DNA of 64,000 nt from positions 44,626-108,625 of the forward strand of contig JASGJA010000023.1 of assembly GCA_049840935.1 (NCBI GenBank), written 5' to 3'. Shown piece by piece: positions 54,730 to 63,407 of the stretch. The first letter of the stretch is position 1, and each line of letters starts with the position of its first letter. A program made the translations under genes and the position numbers. The DNA is from Mesorhizobium_G sp049840935. Its GTDB lineage: Bacteria; Pseudomonadota; Alphaproteobacteria; Rhizobiales; Rhizobiaceae. Under the pieces are notes generated by a model. That model had not been told where the DNA came from, ran no database searches, and was given only the letters and a program-made list of their open reading frames with translations.

Positions 54730-55937
54730 AGATCACCGATGTCAAAACATGGGTTGTCGGCAATGACACGGCAGGCATTGGCGGGCGTTATTTCATCTTC
54801 GTGAAACTCACAACCAATTCAAACGTCACCGGCTATGGCGAAGCCTATACCGCCACTTTCGGTCCACACATCACCGCCCGCATGATCGAGGACTGCGCCG
54901 CGCGCTATCTCATCGGCCACGACCCGCACGATATCGAAACCTTCTTCCGCCGCGCTTATGCGTCCGGCTTTTCCCAGCGCTCGGACTTGTCCATGATGGG
55001 CTGCGTTTCTGCGCTCGAAATGGCTTGCTGGGATATTATCGGCAAGGAAGCGAACAAGCCCATTCACAAGCTGCTCGGCGGCGCGGTGCATGAAAAGCTT
55101 CGCACCTACACCTATCTCTACCCGCATGAAGGCAGCGTCGTTCCGTCCGAAGCAGGCGAGGTGAACGTCTATAACGACCCCGCGCTCGCCGCTGAATGCG
55201 CCGCGCTCTATGTCGAACAAGGTTTTAACGCCGTAAAGCTCGATCCCGCCGGTCCGTGGTCGGCATGGGATGGACGCCAGCCGCGCCTCATCGACATCGA
55301 CCTTTCTGCCCGAATGTTGAAGGCCATCCGGGAAGCAGTTGGCACCCGCGCCGACATTCTGTTCGGCACGCACGGCCAGTTCACCGCATCCGGCGCGTTG
55401 CGCATGGCAGCGGCTATCGAGCCTTACGATCCGCTGTGGTTCGAGGAGCCCGTTCCGCCCGATATGCCGGAAGTCATGGCGCAGGTTGCGCGCGGCACCA
55501 AAATTCCCATCGCCACGGGCGAACGCCTCACCACAAAATGGGAGTTCGCGCGCGTCATCGAACAGCGTGCCGCCACCATCCTGCAACCTGACCTTGGTCG
55601 CTCAGGCGGCATCCTTGAAACCAAGAAAATCGCCGCGATGGCTGAGGCATACCACATCCAGATTGCTCCGCATTGCTATTGCGGACCAATCGTCGGCGCG
55701 GCCAATATCCAACTCGCGCTCACTTTGCCGAACTTCCTGATCCTCGAATCCATCAAGACGTGGGACGGCTTCCACGCCCGCCTGTTGAGGAAAAAAATCG
55801 AGTGGCAAGACGGTTACGTGATCCCCTCGACGGAACCCGGCCTTGGGGTGGAACTCGATGAATCCTTCTGTGAAGCCAATCCCTACGATGGCAAACTGCT
55901 GCATCTCGAACCGCACGCCACCCCGGTTCTTCCTTGA
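54726..55937 (+). CDS. Mandelate racemase/muconate-lactonizing (enolase superfamily) enzyme
   Basis: 403 residues. An N-terminal capping domain (MKITDVKTWVVGNDTAGIGG..., SALEMACWDIIGKEANKPIHKLLGG) and a TIM barrel: FNAVKLDPAG with general-base region, DILFGTHGQFTASGALRM, LWFEEPVPPD (Glu metal ligand), PIATGERLTT, and PHCYCGPIVGAANIQLAL with a late His. This pattern fits sugar-acid dehydratases. The ATG overlaps the corrected GMC stop. The pairing suggests oxidation then dehydration of a sugar acid (inference). Confidence 0.87.
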   Translation: MKITDVKTWVVGNDTAGIGGRYFIFVKLTTNSNVTGYGEAYTATFGPHITARMIEDCAARYLIGHDPHDIETFFRRAYASGFSQRSDLSMMGCVSALEMACWDIIGKEANKPIHKLLGGAVHEKLRTYTYLYPHEGSVVPSEAGEVNVYNDPALAAECAALYVEQGFNAVKLDPAGPWSAWDGRQPRLIDIDLSARMLKAIREAVGTRADILFGTHGQFTASGALRMAAAIEPYDPLWFEEPVPPDMPEVMAQVARGTKIPIATGERLTTKWEFARVIEQRAATILQPDLGRSGGILETKKIAAMAEAYHIQIAPHCYCGPIVGAANIQLALTLPNFLILESIKTWDGFHARLLRKKIEWQDGYVIPSTEPGLGVELDESFCEANPYDGKLLHLEPHATPVLP

Positions 55938-56030
55938 TTATCAAAAGGATCGGAAACTCACCGGAATCATTTCCGCAGGGAATTGAATCAAATTGCGAGG
56001 TACTTGATTTAATAAATGAGGTCCTCTGCG

Positions 56031-56133
56031 CGACCCACCCCTTACCCCTCCCCTCAAGGGGGAGGGGGAATTGAGAACTCGGCGTTTCGTTCCCCCTCCC
56101 CCTTGAGGGGAGGGGTAAGGGGTGGGGGTCGCC
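56031..56133. repeat. 103-bp C/T-rich inverted-repeat element
   Basis: Arms of about 41 bp (starting GCGACCCACCCCTTACCCC and ending in its inverse) flank a short centre, GAGAACTCGG. Similar in style to 52986-53037. Between convergent genes. Confidence 0.93.
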
Positions 56134-56154
56134 CGGAGGGCAATCAAAAATCCA

Positions 56155-57088
56155 TTACGCTCTCAGCATCAAAGCGCCGGGCAATATCTCAAACGTAACT
56201 GGCGCTCGCCCCGGCGACTCGCCGTCCACATCGATCAGCGGCACGTTGCCAACGTCCAGCGGTTCCACCGTCAGCTTGCGCCCACGCAAAATAGTAATCG
56301 CATGATGGTTGCGATGCCGCCCGCCATAGAGCAGGCGTAAATCCTTCAGCAGTCCGAGCTTCCCCGACGCCCGCACGATCACCACATCGAACTGCCCATC
56401 ATCCAGTTCGGCATCGGGCGCAATCATCATTCCCGCTCCGAAAAAGCGCCCATTACATGCCGACACCAATGCAATCCGCGCGTCGATTGGCTCGCCATCA
56501 TCCACGATAATCCGCACGTTCTGGAACTTAAACCGCAAAAACTCCACCACGGTTCGCCAGTAAAACAGCGCCTTTGCCGAAACACGCCCCTTGCGCTTGT
56601 CGGCGTTCACCGCCCGATCCGTCACGCCCGACAGTCCCAGACTTGCGATGTTGATAAAGTGGCGGCTTGCCAGCGCGCCGTGGTCATCGACAAAGCTCAC
56701 CCGTCCCGCATCGATTGCGCGCGGCTTTGCCTGCATAATGTGCTTCACCGCCTCCAGCGGCTCACGCGGAATGCCCAGACCGCGCGCAAAATCCGTACCC
56801 GTCCCACACGGCAAAATACCCAGCGCCACCGCGCGGCCCGTTTCCGCGCGCGCTTGCAACAAACCATCCGCCGCCTCGCTCGCGGTGCCATCGCCGCCTG
56901 CGGCAATCACCAGATCGCAGCCTTGTCCCGCAAAGGCCAAGCGCCAACCTTTCGCCGTCGCCTGCCTGTTCCGTCTCACGCATGGTGAGTGCGGCGCAAT
57001 GCGGTTTCAGCGCGCGTTCAATCTCCGGCCAGTGCCGTTTCAGGCGGCCTCCTCCGGCCACCGGATTTAGAATTACCCCAACTTTCAC
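56155..57088 (-). CDS. Diacylglycerol/lipid kinase family protein, one-base frameshift
   Basis: 310 residues across the break. It starts MKVGVILNPVAGGGRLKRHW. The nucleotide-binding GGDGT motif (DLVIAAGGDGTASEAADGLL), ILPCGTGTDFARGLGIP and the C-terminal DVDGESPGRAPVTFEILPGALML are characteristic. The frame breaks near 56945: GGCGCTTGGCC has one extra C, so GERLALAFAGQG is split. It phosphorylates a lipid with ATP at the membrane; family members include YegS and DagK. Likely a sequence error. Confidence 0.87.
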
Positions 57089-57249
57089 CCAACTCCTCCT
57101 CCGGGATGCTGTCAGCCAGAAAGCCCTGAATGCTTGGCGATGGCAAGCAGCGAGGAATTTAGCCGCCTCTCATTTTGCGCTGCAATGATTCCCGATAACC
57201 CCGTTATCCACAGGATCAAGGTTGTATCCAAGGCCGCCTTCTCCCGCTA

Positions 57250-57530
57250 AGGTTTAGTCATCTCAGACGGCAACGGATCGCTGAGCCGCAAGGCAAGGAT
57301 GAAACCGGGTCAGGCTGAGTCCCGCAGAAAGACCGAAACGATTGGGCTTGCTCACATTGGATCGGACGGAAACGGGACCGCAGACAGCGTGCAAGCGTTA
57401 TCGGCGGACCGATGCTGCCATGAAGGCCGGTTAAGTCTTCGATGGACGTCAGGCAAACCCGCAAGGGAGCGTCGGGCGAGGTTCAAGGCAACCGAAGTCT
57501 TCGGACAAGGGTGTGGCGAACCGTCAAAAA
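57250..57530 (+). other. Candidate structured RNA or long leader (no ORF)
   Basis: This stretch lacks a convincing gene but holds many compact hairpins: GGTTTAG/CTGAGCC (57251-57287), GCC-GCAA-GGC and CCC-GCAA-GGG (both GNRA tetraloops), CCGA/TCGG and the perfect CCGAAG-T-CTTCGG. The general sequence is familiar from related genomes, but no known RNA family can be named. It precedes a small membrane protein gene and could be its leader. Confidence 0.45.
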
Positions 57531-57537
57531 GAAGGCG

Positions 57538-57714
57538 ATGGATGGCGCGAAACCTTCGGTATTGCTGCCTGAAAAAAGCTGGAAATTTGACAGGGAGGCG
57601 CTGGGAGAAATCCCGGCGCCTGCTCTGTTTCTGGCGCTTCTTCTCTCATTAACGATAGCTCGTGTAATGTCCGGGTGGCGGGCACCCCCCCCTCCCCCTC
57701 CCCCTTGGAGGTAG
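57538..57714 (+). CDS. Small single-TM protein
   Basis: 58 residues from an ATG with GAAGG close ahead. MDGAKPSVLLPEKSWKFD leads to one membrane segment (IPAPALFLALLLSLTIARVM). The last residues (RAPPPPPPPWR) are encoded by the C-rich palindrome at 57684, so the native end may have been replaced. No family is recognised. Confidence 0.45.
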   Translation: MDGAKPSVLLPEKSWKFDREALGEIPAPALFLALLLSLTIARVMSGWRAPPPPPPPWR

Positions 57715-57726
57715 GGGTGGGGGTAT
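57684..57726. repeat. C/T-rich palindrome, third copy (decayed)
   Basis: ACCCCC.. run, TTGGAGG centre, and GTAGGGGTGGGGGT right arm. Shares the arms of the other C/T-rich palindromes. Confidence 0.75.
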
Positions 57727-57764
57727 CTGGTCATCAAAAAATGCCAGACGAACAGGAAGTGACC

Positions 57765-58193
57765 ATGACTTCCATCCAGAAACTCGCTGTCGTTTACGGC
57801 ATCATGTTCTTTCTGGTGGTGGCGATTGGCTATGTACCGGCTTTCAACGATGCGAATGGCTATCTGTTCGGCCTGTTCAGCCTGCAATGGTACGATGATC
57901 TGCTACACGCGTTTTCCGGCGTCTGGGCGCTGATCGCAGCATTTATTTCGCATCGTCAGTCGGTGCTCTACTTCAAGATTTTCGGCGCGGTCTATCTGTT
58001 CGACGGCGTGCTCGGTCTTGTCACCGGCTCGGGCTGTCTTGATGGCGGCATCTTCATCAATGGTTTCCGCACGGATATCGACTTCCCAACCCGCGTCTTC
58101 GCCAACCTGCCGCATTTGGCGATTGGCGGTTTTGCCGTATTCGTCGGCTACTGGTTATCTCGGCGCGTCCACGACCGTTATTCGATGGCTTGA
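57765..58193 (+). CDS. Small integral membrane protein
   Basis: 142 residues from an ATG with AGGAAG ahead. Four membrane segments (LAVVYGIMFFLVVAIGYVPAF, LLHAFSGVWALIAAFISH, VLYFKIFGAVYLFDGVLGLV, ANLPHLAIGGFAVFVGYWLS). It may belong to the DUF4383-type group, but this is unsure. Likely in one unit with the next gene, which begins 4 bp on. Confidence 0.7.
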   Translation: MTSIQKLAVVYGIMFFLVVAIGYVPAFNDANGYLFGLFSLQWYDDLLHAFSGVWALIAAFISHRQSVLYFKIFGAVYLFDGVLGLVTGSGCLDGGIFINGFRTDIDFPTRVFANLPHLAIGGFAVFVGYWLSRRVHDRYSMA

Positions 58194-58196
58194 CCC

Positions 58197-59332
58197 TTGT
58201 TTCTGCTGCGCTTTCTCTGGCGGCTCGATTAAAGTCGCTCTGGTCATTGTGCTGATCGTGCTGGCGATCCCGCTCGCGGGTCTTGCCTATGGCTTCGCAA
58301 CAACCACGGCGCTCGACAAGACGCCCCTGCCCGGATTGAACGAAAGCCCGCTCTCCGCCCGCGCTCTCCGCAGAAATCCGCGCTGAAATCCCCGGTTATC
58401 AGCGCCCGGAGGAGTCCACTTATCTCACCTATCCCGAATGGGCGATTGTCTATGCCGCGCGTGAATATGCCGGCTTTCTCGAATTTGGAAAGCGTGAAAG
58501 CGACTTCCCTTATTGGTCATATATCGGTCGTTTCTGGCAGGATTACGCGATGGTGATCCGCGCGAGTTCGAGCCGTCCGTTCAACTTCGCCAATCACCAG
58601 ATGCTTGCCGTCATTGGCACCAGTCACACCATCGAACACGCCATCCAATCCCTGTACGAAAACACGATAGGCCGCTTCACCGAATGGACGTCCGGTCGCC
58701 CCGTCGCTGCCGACCACTATCTCGCGCGGGTCGCAAAGGATTACGCGGGCTTTCTCGATCAAGTGCCGTGGTATCAGTTTGCCTATGCGCAAAAGCGCGA
58801 CGGCTTGCTGGCGCTGGCACCGAATGAAGGCGACGATCCCAGCCGAACGACCGAGCGAAAGGGCGCATTCGGGCTCGCCTATTCCATCAAGCAAGCCTAC
58901 GCCAATCTCATCAAATCCGGCCTTGAAGCAACGGCAGCACCCGCCCTGCTCGACATCCATGTCTGGGCAAAAGGCCCGGTCGCGCTGGCCATTGCCGACG
59001 AACCCGATACGAAACTCGAAAAGGATATGGGCATCGATGGTGCCGTGTTCGTCACCAAGCGCTATCAGGCGTTTACGGAAATGGTCCCTCGCCTGATCGG
59101 TCGCGGCATCCGCTTCGTTGAAATCGGCGGCAATCGCGAAATTCTCGTCACCGCCATTTCCAACGGTGCAATCATCCTGCCACCCAACGCTCGCCTGCTG
59201 TTCGACTACCGTCTTCCTGCCGACCCTCGCCACCGCCGCCTTGGGCTCGCTGTCGCCGTGCAGCAATTGCACACGATCATACCTGCACTCGAAAAATCCG
59301 GCGCCCGCCTCGAACACGTTTATGACTATTGA
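58197..59332 (+). CDS. Conserved hypothetical membrane-anchored protein, two one-base frameshifts
   Basis: 377 residues across both breaks, from a TTG start. An N-terminal membrane anchor (KVALVIVLIVLAIPLAGLAYGF) is followed by YLTYPEWAIVYAAREYAGFL, FANHQMLAVIGTSHTIEHAIQSLYENTIGR and WYQFAYAQKRDGLL segments. Breaks: near 58230 (extra T in GATTAAAGTC) and near 58360 (extra C in CCCGCGCTC). No functional family is recognised. Both breaks are insertions, again suggesting sequence errors. Confidence 0.65.
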
Positions 59333-59344
59333 GTGTTTCGTTCT

Positions 59345-59498
59345 ACCCCTCATCCGCCTGCCGGCACCTTCTCCCTCAAGGGGAGAAGGAAGCAAAGTCA
59401 ACAGCTCACAAACCACGCAACGGTGGCGATTGAAGCCAGCCCCGCAACTATCCGCCTTCTCCCTTGAGGGAGAAGGTGCCGGCAGGCGGATGAGGGGT
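59345..59498. repeat. RIME-like palindromic element, copy I
   Basis: Intact copy between two convergent genes; the inner right arm reads CTCCCTTGAGGGAG, with a C missing. Confidence 0.9.
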
Positions 59499-59533
59499 AT
59501 ATCGCGCGGACATGACATTCGCCCCTTCCGCAT

Positions 59534-60157
59534 CTACTGAATTTTGAACGTTTCCCAAAACTTCTTGATCTTCGCGCCGTCCTGCGCAGCGTTTTCCTTA
59601 TCCATACGCGTAATAACGATCACGCCCCCGTCATCCCTGCCGTATGACTTGATCTCATAATCAACCGTATCGCGCTTGAGCGTTTCGGTAGCTGCAATCC
59701 CGGTCAGCGCCTTTCCTGCAACGTCGCGCTGTGTCTGTTTGCGTTCCAGCTTGGCGCCCGCCGCAACCCCATCGCCGGTCAATTCTTTCAGCATCATTTC
59801 GTTCAGGCCAGATGGATCGATCCCATCATAAGTTTGGACGATCACCATCGTGCCGAGAGCCGTCGTCATAAGATGCTGCACGATGCCGTCGCCAAGTTCG
59901 GAGCGCGTCACCGACACGTCGCTGGGGTGCACAAACGTAAAGCCCTCGCCGGAATAGGTCGCAAACTGGTTGCGACTAAGCTCGACCTTGGCTTTCGAGC
60001 CATCTGGCAGAGTGATTTCCGCGCCCTCGCCCACGTCAATATCAATAGACTGCTCGCCCAGCTTCAGTCGAAACGCCTTTGTGGATTCGGCATTTGCCGA
60101 AGACAAAACCAACCCACTCGCTCCAATCAGGAACGCAACCATCACGCCAGTTTTCAT
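59534..60157 (-). CDS. Secreted hypothetical protein
   Basis: 207 residues with a signal peptide (cleavage near SANAE, residue 23). The mature part is beta-rich (FRLKLGEQSIDIDVGEGAEITLPDGSKAKVEL...) with a late RDDGGVIVITRMDKENAAQDGAKIKKFWETFKI. No named family. Its ATG overlaps the stop of the FAD oxidoreductase gene by 4 bp, so the two are coupled. Confidence 0.75.
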   Translation of the reverse strand: MKTGVMVAFLIGASGLVLSSANAESTKAFRLKLGEQSIDIDVGEGAEITLPDGSKAKVELSRNQFATYSGEGFTFVHPSDVSVTRSELGDGIVQHLMTTALGTMVIVQTYDGIDPSGLNEMMLKELTGDGVAAGAKLERKQTQRDVAGKALTGIAATETLKRDTVDYEIKSYGRDDGGVIVITRMDKENAAQDGAKIKKFWETFKIQ

Positions 60158-61776
60158 GCCATGCCTGTAAGCGCCTTGATGGCGCGATAAAATGTCGATG
60201 TGAACAATTCGCCGGGATCGTAGCGGCGCTTTGCAGCGAGAAATTCCGGCATTTCCGGGTAGGATGCGAGCAACTCCCTGCCCGTGAAATGCAATTGATA
60301 GGGCAGGAAAAACCGCCCGCCATGTTGCAGCGCCAGATCGATCAGCTTGCGCGTCAAATCACGCATCTGGCGATTGCCCTCTTCGGTGGTCGGCTGGTTA
60401 ACGTAAAGCACCAGCGAGAAGGCGGGCACGGGCGCATAATTCAGCGCAATGTCTTCCTGATGCACGATCCTGATGGATGCGTTAAGGATCGGCAAATCCT
60501 GCGCCATCAAAATCTCACGCGCCCCGGCGATGAAATCATTATACGCCCCGCGCGGCACGAAATACTCATGCAGTATATCCGTCTCGCCCGGCAGATCGTT
60601 GAAGAGATATGGCACCGAGTCATGCATGGGATTGTTGCGCGAAACCAGACACGCCTCGCCCTCGCCCATCGCCATCGTACGCGGCACCGTGCAGCTTTCA
60701 AAATGTGGTTCCAGCGTCTTTTCACTAAACCATTTGAATTCCTGAAACGGTCCGCCCCACTTTGCCATGTTCATGATAACGCGCTTAACGCCAACTGCCC
60801 CCGGTGCGCCCAATTCGGGCATATCCGATGGCGGCTCGTCGGCTACCTTGTCGTAGCGATAGACGATCATGTCCCGCATGAAATTACCGGGCGCCGTCGA
60901 AAGATGGCCGTAAAACAGCCCGACATTCGCGTTGCCTTCCAGCTTTTCAGCGAAGAACGCCGGAAATTCTTCCGACCGGATGATTTCGCGCGACGTTCGA
61001 TAAACGGCGTTATCCGTGATTTCGAGTTCCGCCGACAGGATCACGCCAAACAGCCCGTACCCGCCGATTACGTGCCGGAACAGGTCAGCATTCTCCGACC
61101 TCGAACAGGTCGAAATCGAACCATCCGCCAGCATCACGCGCAGTTGCTTCACCGTGCCGGCAATCGACCCCACCTGATGATCCATGCCGTGCGCGTTTAC
61201 CGAAAGCGACCCGCCCACCGAGAAAATATCGGTCGACTGCATCGCCTTCACGGCAAATCGCGGATGCAGCACGTTCTGGATCTCGTGCCACGTCACGCCG
61301 GGCTGAACCGTAACCGTTCGCTCAGCCTCGTTCAGCGCAATGCTGTTGAACTTCATCATATCCAGCACGAGCGCATTGTCGTCGAAGGCTTGGCCACCCA
61401 TCGAGTGCCGCACAGCCGCCATCGAGACCTTCAAACCGTTGTCGCGCGCAAAAGCCAGCGCCCGCCCCACATCGTCCTCGGAACCGACCTGAACAACGCC
61501 AAAAACCGGGGTCCGCGACAGCGCGCTGGCATCGTTCAGCACCCCGCCCTGCATTTTCCACGGCAACGCCGGATCATAAGCCGCAGCAACGCCCCGAGTC
61601 TCGACAGGCAGCGTCACCCCGTCGGCATCCGCAATGCGCCCCAAATCCTTGGCGCTACTTGGCCCGCGCGCCAGCCGCGCTACGGTCGTTCCGGCCCACA
61701 GCGCACCGCCTCCAACAAGGACAGCGCCAAGAAGCGCGCGCCGTCCTATCCAACTTTTGCGGGAATTTATCGTCAT
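60154..61776 (-). CDS. FAD-binding oxidoreductase (FAD_binding_4), Tat-type signal
   Basis: 540 residues. A possible twin-arginine signal (SWIGRRALLGAVLVGGGALWA) precedes an FAD-binding PCMH domain (TPVFGVVQVGSEDDVGRALAFARDNGLKVSMAAVRHSMGG, FSVGGSLSVNAHG, GGYGLFGVILSAELEI) and a C-terminal domain (MRDLTRKLIDLALQHGGRFFLPYQLHF). It resembles periplasmic or membrane sugar-lactone and alditol oxidases. Substrate unknown. First gene of a two-gene unit. Confidence 0.85.
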   Translation of the reverse strand: MTINSRKSWIGRRALLGAVLVGGGALWAGTTVARLARGPSSAKDLGRIADADGVTLPVETRGVAAAYDPALPWKMQGGVLNDASALSRTPVFGVVQVGSEDDVGRALAFARDNGLKVSMAAVRHSMGGQAFDDNALVLDMMKFNSIALNEAERTVTVQPGVTWHEIQNVLHPRFAVKAMQSTDIFSVGGSLSVNAHGMDHQVGSIAGTVKQLRVMLADGSISTCSRSENADLFRHVIGGYGLFGVILSAELEITDNAVYRTSREIIRSEEFPAFFAEKLEGNANVGLFYGHLSTAPGNFMRDMIVYRYDKVADEPPSDMPELGAPGAVGVKRVIMNMAKWGGPFQEFKWFSEKTLEPHFESCTVPRTMAMGEGEACLVSRNNPMHDSVPYLFNDLPGETDILHEYFVPRGAYNDFIAGAREILMAQDLPILNASIRIVHQEDIALNYAPVPAFSLVLYVNQPTTEEGNRQMRDLTRKLIDLALQHGGRFFLPYQLHFTGRELLASYPEMPEFLAAKRRYDPGELFTSTFYRAIKALTGMA

Positions 61777-61976
61777 TTTTGCCTTTGGGAACCGCCAAAC
61801 GGATAGCTTGTAGCTATCTGGTTGACCAAAGGTTACAACCCAAAGATGATGCAGAATGGAAATAACGTGATATGGACAGCCGGACTGGAGTCCAGCAGCG
61901 TCAATTGCAGGGCAAATATTGCTCTGTAGTTAGTTAAATTTGTAGTCAACAGAGTGCAAGAGAAAACGGCCGCGTC

Positions 61977-63297
61977 ATGATAAATCTTGGGGATTTGTTC
62001 TCTCGCAAGGATCCGCTTGAAAAAGCTCTCGTCAATCTCGATGACGAGATGGAAAATGCCTTCAACGAAATCATTTCCCACGAAGAAGGCGGTACGCAAC
62101 CGCCGGACATCGAGCCAATAACCGCCGAAGCAATTGAGCACGGCGAAATTGGCGAAACATCGCTTGAACCGTTAAGTGCGCCAACCACGGCCCCCGATAG
62201 CGACCTCTCTCTTCATGCGCAGGCTCGCATGGCCGCCTTTCAGGCTTTTGACGAGTCTCACCGCGCGGCCCGCGACGAACTTTTCAAGATCGGCCAGGCA
62301 TTTGCCGCGGTCATCGCCAGCCATACGCATGGGCGCTCCTTCCTTGACGATTGTGCAGCCGACATTGCGCGCCTGTCTGACCTTGAAACAACCAACGCGA
62401 AATTCGCTTCCGACAATCGCCGCTTTGAAGAGCGTCTCGACAAGCTGGAACGTCTGCGCGAGCGACAGGAAGCGGTCATCGAATCTCACAAAACCCGCGA
62501 GGCACGCATCGCGCAGGAGTTTGAGCTTCTCCGTACCGCGCTGAACGACGCGCGTCTGGAAGCAGTGGAAACCAAGAGCCAGCTTGCATCGCTCGAAAGC
62601 CTGCGCAGCGAAATGCAGCTTCAGATCACCGCTCAGACGGTCGACATCGAGCGTCTGAACCGCGAAGTTCAATCGCTGCGCGAGAAAAACGTCGTGCTGC
62701 GCCTCGATCTCGATGTTTCGCAGCAGAAAAGCACAGAATATCGCCGCAAGCTCGACGAAACGCAGACGTTGCTGTCTGTCGAGTCGAGCACGCGCTTCCG
62801 ACGCCTCAACGCGCCTTGGCATTGGCGAATCCGAACTGCTTCGTCTGCAAAAACAGAATGATGCGCTCGACGCTCGCCTGACCGAAACGCTGGCTTCGCT
62901 TCACACGGCCGAGCAGGACATCGCCGACCGCGACCGCCGCTACAACACCGAGCTGCAATGCCTGCGTTCTGAAACGGCGCAACTCAGCGCTCGCCTGCAA
63001 ACGTCCAAGGCAGATCAGTCTGACAAGCAGAGCCAGTTGAACCTTCTGGAAACGCGCCTCAACGAAGTCGAGGCCGAGCGCCGGATTCTGGAGCACAAGC
63101 TTGCTCACCCTGCTGTCGAGTCAGCCGAAGCGCCGCGCATGCCGTCGCACGCGGCCCCTTCCCTGAAGGAAGCAGCTGACGGTCAGGCCAAGCAGATGAA
63201 GGTTCTGAAGCAGAGCCTCGAACGCGCCGCCGAGATGAAGGCCAAGACGACCAAGACCGCCAAGCGCCGCAAGCCGGATACCCGCAGCGCGGCGTAG
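61977..63297 (+). CDS. Large coiled-coil protein, one-base frameshift
   Basis: 439 residues across the break. After MINLGDLFSRKDPLEKALVN and an acidic 90-residue region comes almost continuous heptad coiled coil (about 90-400): TNAKFASDNRRFEERLDKLERLRERQEAVIE..., VDIERLNREVQSLREKNVVLRLDLD. A basic Ala/Lys tail ends KRRKPDTRSAA. The frame breaks near 62814; removing one C restores RRLNALGIGESELLRLQ. Probably a cytoplasmic structural or cell-pole scaffold. No family is recognised. Confidence 0.78.
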
Positions 63298-63325
63298 CTT
63301 TTTAGCAGCGTAGTTTTTTAATAGC

Positions 63326-63355
63326 GCCCCTCATCCGCCTGCCGGATGAGGGGTA
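63326..63355. repeat. Miniature copy of the long repeat, copy J
   Basis: CCCCTCATCCG-CCTGC-CGGATGAGGGG: only the outer palindromic ends joined, 11-bp stem. May double as a terminator of the coiled-coil gene. Confidence 0.8.
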
Positions 63356-63407
63356 CTATTAATTCAATCCCCTTGTCCTTTGAGCTTGATCCGGCGACAA
63401 CATATCC

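Noticed and set aside
53106..55937. A single 943-residue GMC/racemase fusion enzyme
   Set aside because: The GMC C-terminal motif continues in another frame after one base, and its stop overlaps the next start. The fusion is produced by the frame break.
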